Assembly: GCF_900142365.1 (NCBI RefSeq)
Contig: NZ_FRAP01000027.1
Span: forward strand, 18,690-82,689
Length of the DNA stretch: 64,000 nt
From: Pseudonocardia thermophila
GTDB lineage: Bacteria; Actinomycetota; Actinomycetes; Mycobacteriales; Pseudonocardiaceae
Reading direction: 5' to 3'
Shown: piece after piece, positions 26,094-36,239 of the stretch
Numbering within the stretch: the first letter of the stretch is position 1
How the letters are laid out: each line of letters begins with the position of its first letter
The notes under the pieces: model-generated
The model's input: the letters and a program-made list of their open reading frames with translations, nothing else
Databases searched by the model: none
Told to the model about the DNA's origin: nothing
Translations under genes and position numbers: made by a program

Positions 26094-29000
26094 GTGGGAT
26101 GGAACAACCCGGACGTGCCGTGGTCGACGCTCCAGGCCGCGCTGTCGGGCCGGGCGGGGCTCCCCGAGCTGGACGGCGGCGACGGTCCGGCGTTCTCCCG
26201 CAAGCGCCGCCCCTACGCGGCCCCCGAGATCCGCCGCGAGGAGCCCGTCGTCCCGTACGCGGAGCTGCACTGCCACTCCAACTTCAGCTTCCTCGACGGG
26301 GCGAGCCATCCCGAGGAGCTGGTCGAGCAGGCGAGCCGGCTGGGCCTGTCGGCGCTGGCGCTCACCGACCACGACGGCATGTACGGGGTGGTGCGCTTCG
26401 CCGAGGCGGCGGCCGAGGTGGGCCTGCCCACCGTCTTCGGCACCGAGCTGTCGCTGGGGCTCGCGGCGCCGCAGAACGGCGTGGCCGATCCCGAGGGGGA
26501 GCACCTGCTGCTGCTGGCCCGCGGACCGGAGGGCTACCGGGCGCTGTGCCGCACGGTGTCGGTGGCTCAGATGCGCGGCCAGGAGAAGGGTCGACCGGTC
26601 TACGACCTCGACGAGGTGGTCGCCGAGACCGCGGGGAAGGTGCTGGTGCTCACCGGCTGCCGCAAGGGGGCGGTGGCTCGCGCGCTGCGCACCGGCGGGC
26701 GCAGCGCGGCCGCGGCGGCGCTGCGCGGCCTGGTGGAGCGGTTCGGCGCCGACCACGTCGCCGTCGAGCTGACCGATCACGGTTTGCCCACCGACCACGA
26801 GCGCTGCGCGGTGCTGGCCGAGCTCGCCGCCGAGGCCCGGCTGCCCACGGTGGCCACCACCGCCGCGCACTACGCCACTCCCGACCGCTTCCGGCTGGCT
26901 ACCGCGCTGGCCGCGGTGCGGGCGCGGCGCAGCCTCGACGAGGCCGACGGCTGGTTGCCCCCGGCGCCCACCGCGCACCTGCGGTCGGGGGCGGAGATGC
27001 TGGCCCGGTTCGAGCACCGCCACCCGGGGGCGGTGGCGCGCGCGGCGGTGTTCGGGGCGGAGTGCGCGTTCGGGATCGAGCTCGTGGCGCCCGACCTGCC
27101 CCCGTTCGACGTGCCGCCGGGGCACACCGAGCGCAGTTGGCTGCGGCAGCTGACCTACCGGGGCATGGCGCGCCGCTACGGCAGCTACGCCGAGGACCCG
27201 GTCGCCCACGCGACCGTCGAGCGCGAGCTGGCGATCATCGAGCAGCGCGGGTTCGCGGGCTACTTCCTGATCGTGCACGACATCGTCGAGTTCTGCCGCC
27301 GCGCCGGCATCCTCTGCCAGGGCCGCGGCTCGGCCGCCAACTCCGCGGTCTGCTACGCGCTGGGCATCACCAACGTCGACGCGGTGCGGATGGGGCTGCT
27401 GTTCGAGCGGTTCCTGTCGCCGGTGCGGGAGGGCTACCCGGACATCGACCTCGACATCGAGTCCGGCCGGCGCGAGGAGGTGATCCAGTACGTCTACCGC
27501 CGGCACGGCCGCGGCTGCGCGGCCCAGGTGGCCAACGTGATCACCTACCGGCCCCGGTCGGCGGTGCGCGACATCGCGAAGGCGCTGGGGTTCTCGCCCG
27601 GCCAGCAGGACGCGTGGAGCAAGAAGATCGAGCGCTGGGTCGGGCTCGCGGACGGGCCGCTGCCGGAGGGGATCCCGCCCGAGGTGGTCGAGCTGGCCGA
27701 CCAGCTGCTGGGCTTCCCGCGGCACCTGGGCATCCACTCGGGTGGGATGGTGATCTGCGACCGGCCGGTGTCGGAGGTCGTGCCGGTGGAGTGGGCGCGC
27801 ATGTCCGGGCGCAGCGTCGTGCAGTGGGACAAGGACGACTGCGCGTACGCCGGACTGGTCAAGTTCGACCTGCTCGGGCTGGGCATGCTCACCGCGCTGC
27901 ACCTCATGCAGGACCTGGTGGAGGAGCACCACGGTCGCCGGGTGGACCTGCACGAGCTGCAGCCCACCGATCCCGAGGTCTACGCGATGCTGCAGCGCGC
28001 CGACTCCGTCGGGGTGTTCCAGGTGGAGTCGCGCGCGCAGATGGCCACGCTGCCGCGGCTGAAGCCGCGCACGTTCTACGACCTCGTCGTGGAGGTGGCG
28101 CTGATCCGGCCCGGCCCGATCCAGGGCGGCTCGGTGCACCCGTACATCCAGCGCCGCAACGGCGCCCCGTGGGAGCACGACCACCCGCTGCTCAAGGGGG
28201 CGCTGGACAAGACGCTGGGGGTGCCGCTGTTCCAGGAGCAGCTCATGCAGGTCGCCGTCGACGTCGCCGGGTTCTCCGCCGCCGAGGCCGACGAGCTGCG
28301 CCGCGCGATGGGGGCGAAGCGCTCGCGGGAGCGGATGGAGCGGTTGCGGGAGCGGTTCTACGCCGGGATGGCGGCCAACGGCATCACCGGCGAACTGGCC
28401 GACCGGATCTTCGCGAAGATGCTGGCGTTCGCCGACTTCGGCTTCCCGGAGAGCCACTCGATCAGCTTCGCGTCGCTGGTCTACTACAGCGCCTGGTTCA
28501 AGCGGTACTACCCGGCGGCGTTCTGCGTGGCGCTGCTGAACTCCCAGCCGATGGGGTTCTACTCGCCGCAGTCGCTGGTGGCCGACGCGCGGCGGCACGG
28601 CGTGGTGGCCCGCGGCCCGGACGTCAACCGCGGCCGGTCGGCGGCGACCCTGGAGAAGGACCCGAACAGCACCGGCGGGGTGGCGATCCGGCTGGGTCTG
28701 GCCGATGTGCGCGGCATCGGCGTCGAGGTGGCCGACGCCATCGACGCCGAACGCGACCGCGGTGGCCCGTTCCGCGACCTCGCCGACTTCGCCCGTCGCA
28801 CCCGGCTCACCGCCCCGCAGGTGGAAGCGCTGGCCACGGCGGGAGCGTTCGGCTGCTTCGGCATCGACCGCCGGCGGGCGCTGTGGGCGGCCGGGGTGGT
28901 CGCGGCGGTGCGGTCGGAGCAGCTGCCCGGCACGGAGGTCGGGCTGGACGCGCCCGCGCTGCCCGGGATGACCGACGCGGAGCTGACCATCGCCGACGTG

Positions 29001-29396
29001 TGGGCCACCGGTGTCTCGCCCGACAGCCACCCGATGGAGCACGTGCGGGAGGAGCTGGACCGGCTCGGCGCGCTGCCCGTCGCCGCGCTCGACGGGGTCG
29101 GGGCGGTGGCCGACCAGCCGCCGCGGGTGCTCGTGGGCGGCCTGGTCACCCACCGCCAGCGGCCCGCGACCGCCCGCGGGGTCACGTTCCTCAACCTCGA
29201 GGACGAGACCGGGATGCTCAACGTCGTCTGCTCGGAGGGGTTGTGGGCACGGTACCGGTCGGTGGCGGTGAGCAGCGCGGCGCTGCTGGTGCGCGGCCGG
29301 TTGGAGCGCAGCCCGGAGGGCGTGGTGAACCTCGTGGCCGACCGGCTGCAGAAGCTCCCGCTGGCCGTGCCGGTGCGCAGCCGGGACTTCCGGTGA
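26094..29396 (+). CDS. dnaE2: Error-prone DNA polymerase III alpha subunit DnaE2
   Basis: Damage-inducible C-family polymerase of the ImuA'-ImuB-DnaE2 mutasome (1100 residues). The N-terminal PHP domain starts with YAELHCHSNFSFLDGASHPE and has TDHDGMYGVVRF; the palm motif is GYPDIDLDIE with catalytic Asp450, Asp452 and probably Asp454; FADFGFPESHSISFA is typical; the C-terminal OB fold includes FLNLEDETGMLNVVC. DnaE2 rather than DnaE1 is shown by the shorter length, the N terminus WNNPDVPW and the SOS box. GTG 26094 gives this N terminus; GGAGG ends only 1 nt upstream, so the start might be initiated from a very short leader. A strong hairpin follows. Confidence 0.96.
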   Translation: MGWNNPDVPWSTLQAALSGRAGLPELDGGDGPAFSRKRRPYAAPEIRREEPVVPYAELHCHSNFSFLDGASHPEELVEQASRLGLSALALTDHDGMYGVVRFAEAAAEVGLPTVFGTELSLGLAAPQNGVADPEGEHLLLLARGPEGYRALCRTVSVAQMRGQEKGRPVYDLDEVVAETAGKVLVLTGCRKGAVARALRTGGRSAAAAALRGLVERFGADHVAVELTDHGLPTDHERCAVLAELAAEARLPTVATTAAHYATPDRFRLATALAAVRARRSLDEADGWLPPAPTAHLRSGAEMLARFEHRHPGAVARAAVFGAECAFGIELVAPDLPPFDVPPGHTERSWLRQLTYRGMARRYGSYAEDPVAHATVERELAIIEQRGFAGYFLIVHDIVEFCRRAGILCQGRGSAANSAVCYALGITNVDAVRMGLLFERFLSPVREGYPDIDLDIESGRREEVIQYVYRRHGRGCAAQVANVITYRPRSAVRDIAKALGFSPGQQDAWSKKIERWVGLADGPLPEGIPPEVVELADQLLGFPRHLGIHSGGMVICDRPVSEVVPVEWARMSGRSVVQWDKDDCAYAGLVKFDLLGLGMLTALHLMQDLVEEHHGRRVDLHELQPTDPEVYAMLQRADSVGVFQVESRAQMATLPRLKPRTFYDLVVEVALIRPGPIQGGSVHPYIQRRNGAPWEHDHPLLKGALDKTLGVPLFQEQLMQVAVDVAGFSAAEADELRRAMGAKRSRERMERLRERFYAGMAANGITGELADRIFAKMLAFADFGFPESHSISFASLVYYSAWFKRYYPAAFCVALLNSQPMGFYSPQSLVADARRHGVVARGPDVNRGRSAATLEKDPNSTGGVAIRLGLADVRGIGVEVADAIDAERDRGGPFRDLADFARRTRLTAPQVEALATAGAFGCFGIDRRRALWAAGVVAAVRSEQLPGTEVGLDAPALPGMTDAELTIADVWATGVSPDSHPMEHVREELDRLGALPVAALDGVGAVADQPPRVLVGGLVTHRQRPATARGVTFLNLEDETGMLNVVCSEGLWARYRSVAVSSAALLVRGRLERSPEGVVNLVADRLQKLPLAVPVRSRDFR

Positions 29397-29402
29397 GCAG
29401 GC

Positions 29403-29443
29403 GGTGCGGCCGCCGCGGACGGAGGAACCGCGGCGGCCGCACC
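29403..29443. terminator. Bidirectional terminator between dnaE2 and a convergent gene
   Basis: A perfect 16-bp stem (29403-29418 GGTGCGGCCGCCGCGG with 29428-29443) and a 9-nt loop sit 6 nt after the dnaE2 stop and 5 nt before the stop of the convergent transporter gene. Confidence 0.88.
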
Positions 29444-29448
29444 CGGTT

Positions 29449-30120
29449 TCAGCCGGCGAGCGGAGCGCCGAGCGCGAAGCCCTTCCCGCCGAGCTCGGCG
29501 GACATCGCACCGATGTACATGTAGAGCCCGACCAGGCTGAACGCCAGGCCGACGACGCCGGCGATCGTCAGCCACACCGCGGAGGCGGTGAGCACGGCGA
29601 GCAGCACGAGCGCCACCGCGATGGTGACCAGCACGAACATCACCGTGTACGCCAGCGGTAGCCGGATCGTGGACACCGTCAGGGCGATGAAAGCGACCAG
29701 CCAGGCGATCAGGAACGTGCCCTGGGCCGGGGCAGCCGCGACCGCGTCGACGCCGAGCAGCCCGGAGCCGAGGCCGAAGACCAGGAAGCCGTAGCTGATC
29801 CAGAAGGCGGAGAAGAGCCCGAGGATGCTCCCGACCGCGCTCTGCCCCGCCCGCGCCGCCCAGATCGCGGAGACGAGCAGGCCGAGGCCGGGCACGAACA
29901 GCACGAGCGGCACGAGCGCGCCGACCCCGGCCGGCGGCAGGTACCCGAGCAGGTAGAGGCTCAGCCCGAGGCCGCCGACGACGAAGCAGGGCAGGCCGAG
30001 CAGGGCCGGGTTGGCAGGTGGCGCCGCGACGGTGGTCGGGGCTTCGGTGGTGACGTCTGGGCTGGTACCGGGGCTGACACCGGGGTTGGCATCGAGACTG
30101 GCATCGCCGGACACGGACAT
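29449..30120 (-). CDS. GPR1/FUN34/YaaH (SatP-like) acetate transporter
   Basis: A 223-residue membrane protein with six hydrophobic segments after a 35-residue hydrophilic Gly/Pro/Thr N terminus. The family signature NPA is present at the first helix (PANPALLGLPCFVVGGL), followed by GLGLSLYLLGYLP; SAFWISYGFLVFGLG is the conserved FW-YG segment. SatP-type proteins carry acetate and succinate by proton symport. ATG 30120 has GGAGG about 9 nt upstream on the minus strand (30129-30133); the open frame continues to 30195 without a better site. It faces dnaE2 across a terminator. Confidence 0.85.
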   Translation of the reverse strand: MSVSGDASLDANPGVSPGTSPDVTTEAPTTVAAPPANPALLGLPCFVVGGLGLSLYLLGYLPPAGVGALVPLVLFVPGLGLLVSAIWAARAGQSAVGSILGLFSAFWISYGFLVFGLGSGLLGVDAVAAAPAQGTFLIAWLVAFIALTVSTIRLPLAYTVMFVLVTIAVALVLLAVLTASAVWLTIAGVVGLAFSLVGLYMYIGAMSAELGGKGFALGAPLAG

Positions 30121-30296
30121 CCTCGTCCTCCACGTTGAGGCGGGCTGCGGGACGGCGTGGACCTGCCGCAGGTGGATGAGCGCCGTCGCGTGCATCGTGA
30201 TGACGCGCGGACGCGCCGGACGTCTCTCTTTGAGACGCAGATCACTCCGGTGTCGGTCCGCCGTGCGGTGCGGAGACCCTCTGAAAGAATGCGGCA

Positions 30297-31160
30297 GTGA
30301 CCGCGACCTTGATGGACGGCAAAGCGACCCTCGCGGCGATCCAGGACGAGCTGCGCGGACGGATCGAGAAGCTCAAGGCGGCCGGCGTGACCCCGGGACT
30401 GGGAACCGTGCTGGTCGGCGACGACCCGGGCTCGCACTCGTACGTGAGCGCGAAGCACCGCGACTGCGCGCAGGTCGGCATCGCGTCGATCCAGCGGGAG
30501 CTGCCCGCCGACGCCTCCCAGGCCGATGTCGAGGCGGTCATCGCCGAGCTCAACGCCGATCCGGCGTGCACCGGCTACATCGTGCAGCTGCCGCTGCCGA
30601 AGGGCCTCGACGCCGGGCGCGCGCTGGAGGCCATCGACCCGGAGAAGGACGCCGACGGGCTGCACCCGGTCAACCTGGGCCGGCTGGTGCTGGGCGAGCC
30701 GGGCCCGCTCCCGTGCACGCCGCGCGGGATCGTCGAGCTGTGCAACCGGTACGACGTGCCGCTGGCCGGGGCACGGGTCACGATCGTCGGCCGCGGGGTC
30801 ACGGTGGGCCGCCCGCTCGGGCTGCTGCTCACCCGCCGCAGCGAGAACGCCACGGTCACCCTGTGCCACACCGGCACCAGGGACCTGGCGGCGGAGGTGC
30901 GCCGCGCCGACGTCGTGGTCGCGGCGGCCGGGGTGCCCGGCCTGATCACCGCCGACATGGTGGCGCCGGGCGCGGTCGTGCTCGACGTCGGCGTCACCCG
31001 CACCGAGGCCGGGCTCGTCGGCGACGTCGCGCCGGAGGTCAAGGAGGTGGCGGGCAAGCTCGCCCCGATGCCCGGCGGCGTCGGCCCGATGACCCGCGCG
31101 ATGCTGCTGACGAACGTGGTGGAGGCCGCTGAGCGGCGCCTCGCGCAGCAGCAGGGGTGA
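30297..31160 (+). CDS. folD: Methylenetetrahydrofolate dehydrogenase / cyclohydrolase
   Basis: Bifunctional NADP-dependent 5,10-methylene-THF dehydrogenase and 5,10-methenyl-THF cyclohydrolase (287 residues), supplying 10-formyl-THF for PurN and PurH. Seen: VGDDPGSHSYVSAKHRDCAQ with the catalytic Tyr-x3-Lys (YVSAK), GYIVQLPLPKGLD, DADGLHPVNLGRL, the NADP site TIVGRGVTVGRPLGLLL, and PGGVGPMTRAMLL. GTG 30297 lies 6 nt after AAGAAT (30285-30290), consistent with a leaderless mRNA. The stop overlaps the DUF3017 gene start (GTGA). Confidence 0.96.
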   Translation: MTATLMDGKATLAAIQDELRGRIEKLKAAGVTPGLGTVLVGDDPGSHSYVSAKHRDCAQVGIASIQRELPADASQADVEAVIAELNADPACTGYIVQLPLPKGLDAGRALEAIDPEKDADGLHPVNLGRLVLGEPGPLPCTPRGIVELCNRYDVPLAGARVTIVGRGVTVGRPLGLLLTRRSENATVTLCHTGTRDLAAEVRRADVVVAAAGVPGLITADMVAPGAVVLDVGVTRTEAGLVGDVAPEVKEVAGKLAPMPGGVGPMTRAMLLTNVVEAAERRLAQQQG

Positions 31161-31462
31161 CCGTGCTCTCCCGCCCCGGGCTCGACCTGCGCAACCGCCT
31201 GCCGGTCCACCTCCCGATCGGGATGGTAGCGGTGATCGTCGCGATCGGGATGGTGCGCGTGCTGACCCAGCACTGGCGCCAGGGGGCGGTGCTGATCGGC
31301 GGTGCGCTGCTGGTGGCGGCGCTGTTCCGGGCGGTGGTGCCGGATGACCGGGTCGGGCTGCTCGCCGTCCGCAGCCGCGCGATCGACGTCCTGTGCTACC
31401 TCGCCTTCGCCACCCTCATGATCGTGGTGGCTTGGACGATCACCCCGCCGAAGCTCACCTGA
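31157..31462 (+). CDS. DUF3017 small membrane protein
   Basis: A 101-residue protein with three hydrophobic segments (IGMVAVIVAIGMVRVL, GAVLIGGALLVAALF, CYLAFATLMIVVAWTI) and the short link RAVVPDDRVGLLAVRSR typical of DUF3017. Function unknown. It overlaps folD by 4 nt and is coupled to it; folD followed by a small membrane gene is a conserved actinobacterial pair. A bidirectional terminator lies 10 nt downstream. Confidence 0.88.
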   Translation: MTVLSRPGLDLRNRLPVHLPIGMVAVIVAIGMVRVLTQHWRQGAVLIGGALLVAALFRAVVPDDRVGLLAVRSRAIDVLCYLAFATLMIVVAWTITPPKLT

Positions 31463-31471
31463 CGCGCGGAA

Positions 31472-31534
31472 CGTCGAGGACGACGCCACCGCGATCGAAG
31501 AGCCCTGTCGATCACGGCAACGTCGTCCTCGACG
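31472..31534. terminator. Bidirectional terminator between DUF3017 gene and icd
   Basis: A perfect 14-bp inverted repeat (31472-31485 CGTCGAGGACGACG with 31521-31534) encloses 35 nt that can form a smaller inner stem (GATCG/CGATC). It lies between the stops of convergent genes. Confidence 0.82.
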
Positions 31535-31544
31535 CGGGAGTCCG

Positions 31545-33734
<2,190 letters not shown>

Positions 33735-33854
33735 TGCTCTGCCTGCTCCAAGATCGACCGGGGAAACGCGCTCCTGGTGAGACACGCTATCCCCTCACAT
33801 CCTTCGCCTGGTCCGCTACGGTGAGTGCCCTATGTCGCATCGGGGGCAGCTGCT

Positions 33855-34232
33855 GTGGCGAGTATCAAGATAAAGATCAAGCGACCGGACAGCTCGACGT
33901 TCCGCAGCTGGTGGTTCGTGCTGGTCGCAGGGGTCTTGCTGACGCTCATCGCACTGTTCGACAGCGGCAAGCTCGCGGCCAAGCCGCTCGTGCCGCCCGC
34001 CGACGGATCGACCGGGTGCCAGTTCCGGGTGACGGTCGCGGAGGGCGAGGGCCGCCGCGTGCTCAACGTCCGCTCCGCGCCCGACCTGAACGCCGAGATC
34101 CGCGGCACGCTCGACGACGGCACGCTCGTCGACGTCGTCGGCCGGCCGATCAACGGCTTCCGCGAGCTGGAGGGCGGGCTGTACGCGTCCGCCGACCACC
34201 TGACCCACGTGTCGGGCACCGACTGCGGCTGA
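33855..34232 (+). CDS. Single-pass membrane protein with SH3-like domain
   Basis: A 125-residue protein: basic N terminus (ASIKIKIKRPDSS), one transmembrane segment (WWFVLVAGVLLTLIALF, about residues 18-35), then an extracytoplasmic region with a bacterial SH3-like pattern (RRVLNVRSAPDLNAEIRGTL, then DVVGRPINGFREL) that often binds peptidoglycan. GTG 33855 has CGGGGGCAG about 6 nt upstream. TACGGT at 33817-33822 is the likely -10; a 13-codon ORF starting at ATG 33832 precedes it in another frame. It lies 14 nt before a membrane Ser/Thr kinase and the two probably form an envelope-sensing operon. Confidence 0.78.
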   Translation: MASIKIKIKRPDSSTFRSWWFVLVAGVLLTLIALFDSGKLAAKPLVPPADGSTGCQFRVTVAEGEGRRVLNVRSAPDLNAEIRGTLDDGTLVDVVGRPINGFRELEGGLYASADHLTHVSGTDCG

Positions 34233-34246
34233 GGGATCCTCTGCGG

Positions 34247-35638
34247 ATGCACCCTGCCGCGCCGCCTCGCGTCATCGGCGGCCGCTACACCGTGCTCGGC
34301 GAGCTGGGCCGCGGTGGCATGGGCATCGTGTGGCGGGCTGAGGACCGGGTGATGGGCCGGCAGGTCGCGGTCAAGGAGCTGCACCTGCCCGCCGGGATCC
34401 CCGCGGAGGAGCGGCAGCTGTTCCGCGACCGGCTGCTGCGGGAGGCCCGCACGGCCGGGCGGCTGTCGGACCCCGGCATCGTCACCGTCCACGACGTGGT
34501 CACCGACGGCGGGATCGACCACATCGTCATGGAGCTGGTCGACGCGCCGACGCTGGCCCAGGTCGTCGCCCGGTCCGGGCCGCTCGACGAGCAGACCGTG
34601 CTGTCGGTCGCGGTGCAGCTGATCGCGGCGCTGCGCGTGGCGCACGACAACGGCGTGGTGCACCGCGATGTGAAGCCGGGCAACGTGCTGCTGCGCGCGG
34701 ACGGCCGGGTCAAGCTCACCGACTTCGGCATCGCCCAGGCCGCAGACGATCCGCGGCTCACCACGACCGGCTCGATCGTCGGCTCGCCCGCCTTCCTCGC
34801 GCCGGAGCGGCTCAACGGCGCCCCGGCCACCCCGGCCTCGGACATGTGGGCGCTCGGCGCGACCCTGCTGCACGCGCTGACCGGGCGCTCGCCGTTCGAC
34901 CGCGAGTCCACCGCCGCGACCATCGCGGCCGTCCTGAACGGACCGATCCCGCAGGTGCACACCCGCAACGTCGTCGGCGCGGTGATCAACGGGCTGCTGC
35001 AGCGGGTCCCGCAGGTCCGGCTCACCGGGCCGCAGGCGGCGGCCATGCTCACCGCCGACCAGCAGCCCGCGCACGGCCCCACGTCCGCGATCACCAAGCC
35101 GGCGCCGCAGCAGCACAGGCGGTGGGGGCGGGCCGTCGGACTGCTCGCCGCCGGCGCGGTGATCGGCGCCGTGCTCTCCGTCGGGCTGCTGGCCGCGATC
35201 GGCCTGCGCGGCCAGCCGGAGCGCTTCACCTACGGACCGGGTGGGGAGATCCCGGTGTTCGACCCGGTCACCACCGGTTGCCTGCAGGGGCGGCTCGCCG
35301 CCGGCCGCGCGGTGCCGATCTCGGCGTCGGTCAGCTGCGACCAGCCGCACGACGCTGAGGTGTTCGCCACGCTGGCTCCGTTCTCGCCGAGCGCCGAGGT
35401 CGGCTACCCGGGCGAGGTGCCCCTCGGTGAGTACGGTGCGCGGGCCTGCCGGCTGCTGTTCGACTCCGCGCTGGTCGCGGGCACCGACAAGGACGCGCTC
35501 GACCTGGTCGTGCTCGTCCCCGGCGAGGACCGGTTCACCGAGCGGTCGGTCTACGGCAGCTACACCGGCCGTGAAGTGGTGTGCGCGCTGCAGACCCGCG
35601 ACGGCAGCCAGCTCACCGGGGCCCGCCGGGTCGCCTGA
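34247..35638 (+). CDS. Transmembrane Ser/Thr protein kinase
   Basis: A 463-residue Pkn2/Hanks-type kinase. Kinase domain about residues 14-270: glycine loop GELGRGGMGIVW (19-29 region), catalytic Lys43 in VAVKEL, HRDVKPGNVLL, DFG in LTDFGIAQA, and APE in FLAPERL. A transmembrane segment (AVGLLAAGAVIGAVLSVGLL) follows near residue 305. The extracytoplasmic part (about 130 residues) has CLQGRLAAG and SVSCDQPHDAEVFAT, similar to septum-formation-type domains with paired cysteines, and no PASTA repeats. ATG 34247 has GAGGGAT 10 nt upstream. Signal and targets unknown. Confidence 0.93.
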   Translation: MHPAAPPRVIGGRYTVLGELGRGGMGIVWRAEDRVMGRQVAVKELHLPAGIPAEERQLFRDRLLREARTAGRLSDPGIVTVHDVVTDGGIDHIVMELVDAPTLAQVVARSGPLDEQTVLSVAVQLIAALRVAHDNGVVHRDVKPGNVLLRADGRVKLTDFGIAQAADDPRLTTTGSIVGSPAFLAPERLNGAPATPASDMWALGATLLHALTGRSPFDRESTAATIAAVLNGPIPQVHTRNVVGAVINGLLQRVPQVRLTGPQAAAMLTADQQPAHGPTSAITKPAPQQHRRWGRAVGLLAAGAVIGAVLSVGLLAAIGLRGQPERFTYGPGGEIPVFDPVTTGCLQGRLAAGRAVPISASVSCDQPHDAEVFATLAPFSPSAEVGYPGEVPLGEYGARACRLLFDSALVAGTDKDALDLVVLVPGEDRFTERSVYGSYTGREVVCALQTRDGSQLTGARRVA

Positions 35639-35660
35639 CCCGCACGGCACAATCGCGGAC

Positions 35661-36164
35661 ATGACCACCGCCGTCCACCCCAACGTCGCCCGCGTGAGCG
35701 CCGCCCTCACCGAGGGCGGGGCCGATCCCGCCCGGGTCGCCCGTCTGCGCGTGCTCCCCGAGGGTGTGCACACCGCGGCCGCGGCCGCCGCCGCACTCGG
35801 CGTCGAGGTGGGCGCGATCGCGAACTCACTGGTGTTCGAGGCCGTCACCGGCGAGGCGGTCGAGCCGCTGCTGGTGCTCACCTCCGGTGCGCACCGCGTC
35901 GACCAGGCCGCGGTGGCCGCCCTCATCGGGGCCGACGAGGTCCGCCGGGCCAAGCCCGCGTTCGTCAAGGAGGTCACCGGCCAGGTGATCGGGGGCGTGG
36001 CGCCGGTCGGGCACCCGGCCCCGCTGCCCACGCTGGTCGACAAGGCGCTGGCCGCGTACGAGGAGATCTGGGCCGCGGGCGGCATCCCGGCCGCTGTGTT
36101 CCCCACCACGTTCGACGAGCTGGTGAAGGTCACGAAGGGTGAACCGGCCGACGTCGCCGGCTGA
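35661..36164 (+). CDS. YbaK/EbsC (aminoacyl-tRNA deacylase-like) protein
   Basis: A 167-residue YbaK/ProX-domain protein; such proteins hydrolyse mischarged aminoacyl-tRNAs such as Cys- or Ala-tRNAPro. Features: TAAAAAAALGVEVGAIANSLVFE, LVLTSGAHRVD, VRRAKPAFVKEVTGQVIGGV (with the conserved Lys and GxxxGGV loop) and PVGHPAPLPTLVDKAL. ATG 35661 lies 7 nt after CACAAT (35648-35653), so it is probably transcribed separately and leaderless, 22 nt behind the kinase gene. The exact tRNA specificity cannot be read from sequence. Confidence 0.92.
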   Translation: MTTAVHPNVARVSAALTEGGADPARVARLRVLPEGVHTAAAAAAALGVEVGAIANSLVFEAVTGEAVEPLLVLTSGAHRVDQAAVAALIGADEVRRAKPAFVKEVTGQVIGGVAPVGHPAPLPTLVDKALAAYEEIWAAGGIPAAVFPTTFDELVKVTKGEPADVAG

Positions 36165-36239
36165 TCCACCGGCCCGTTCTGCGCTCGTTCCCAGGGCAAC
36201 TCCTCGACCATCGGTCGCTTCCCGACCTACTGTGCAGAG

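Noticed and set aside
26031..29510. Open frames of over 1100 codons on both other frames across dnaE2
   Set aside because: dnaE2 has complete motifs in its frame; the others have Arg/Gly/Ala-rich shadow composition.
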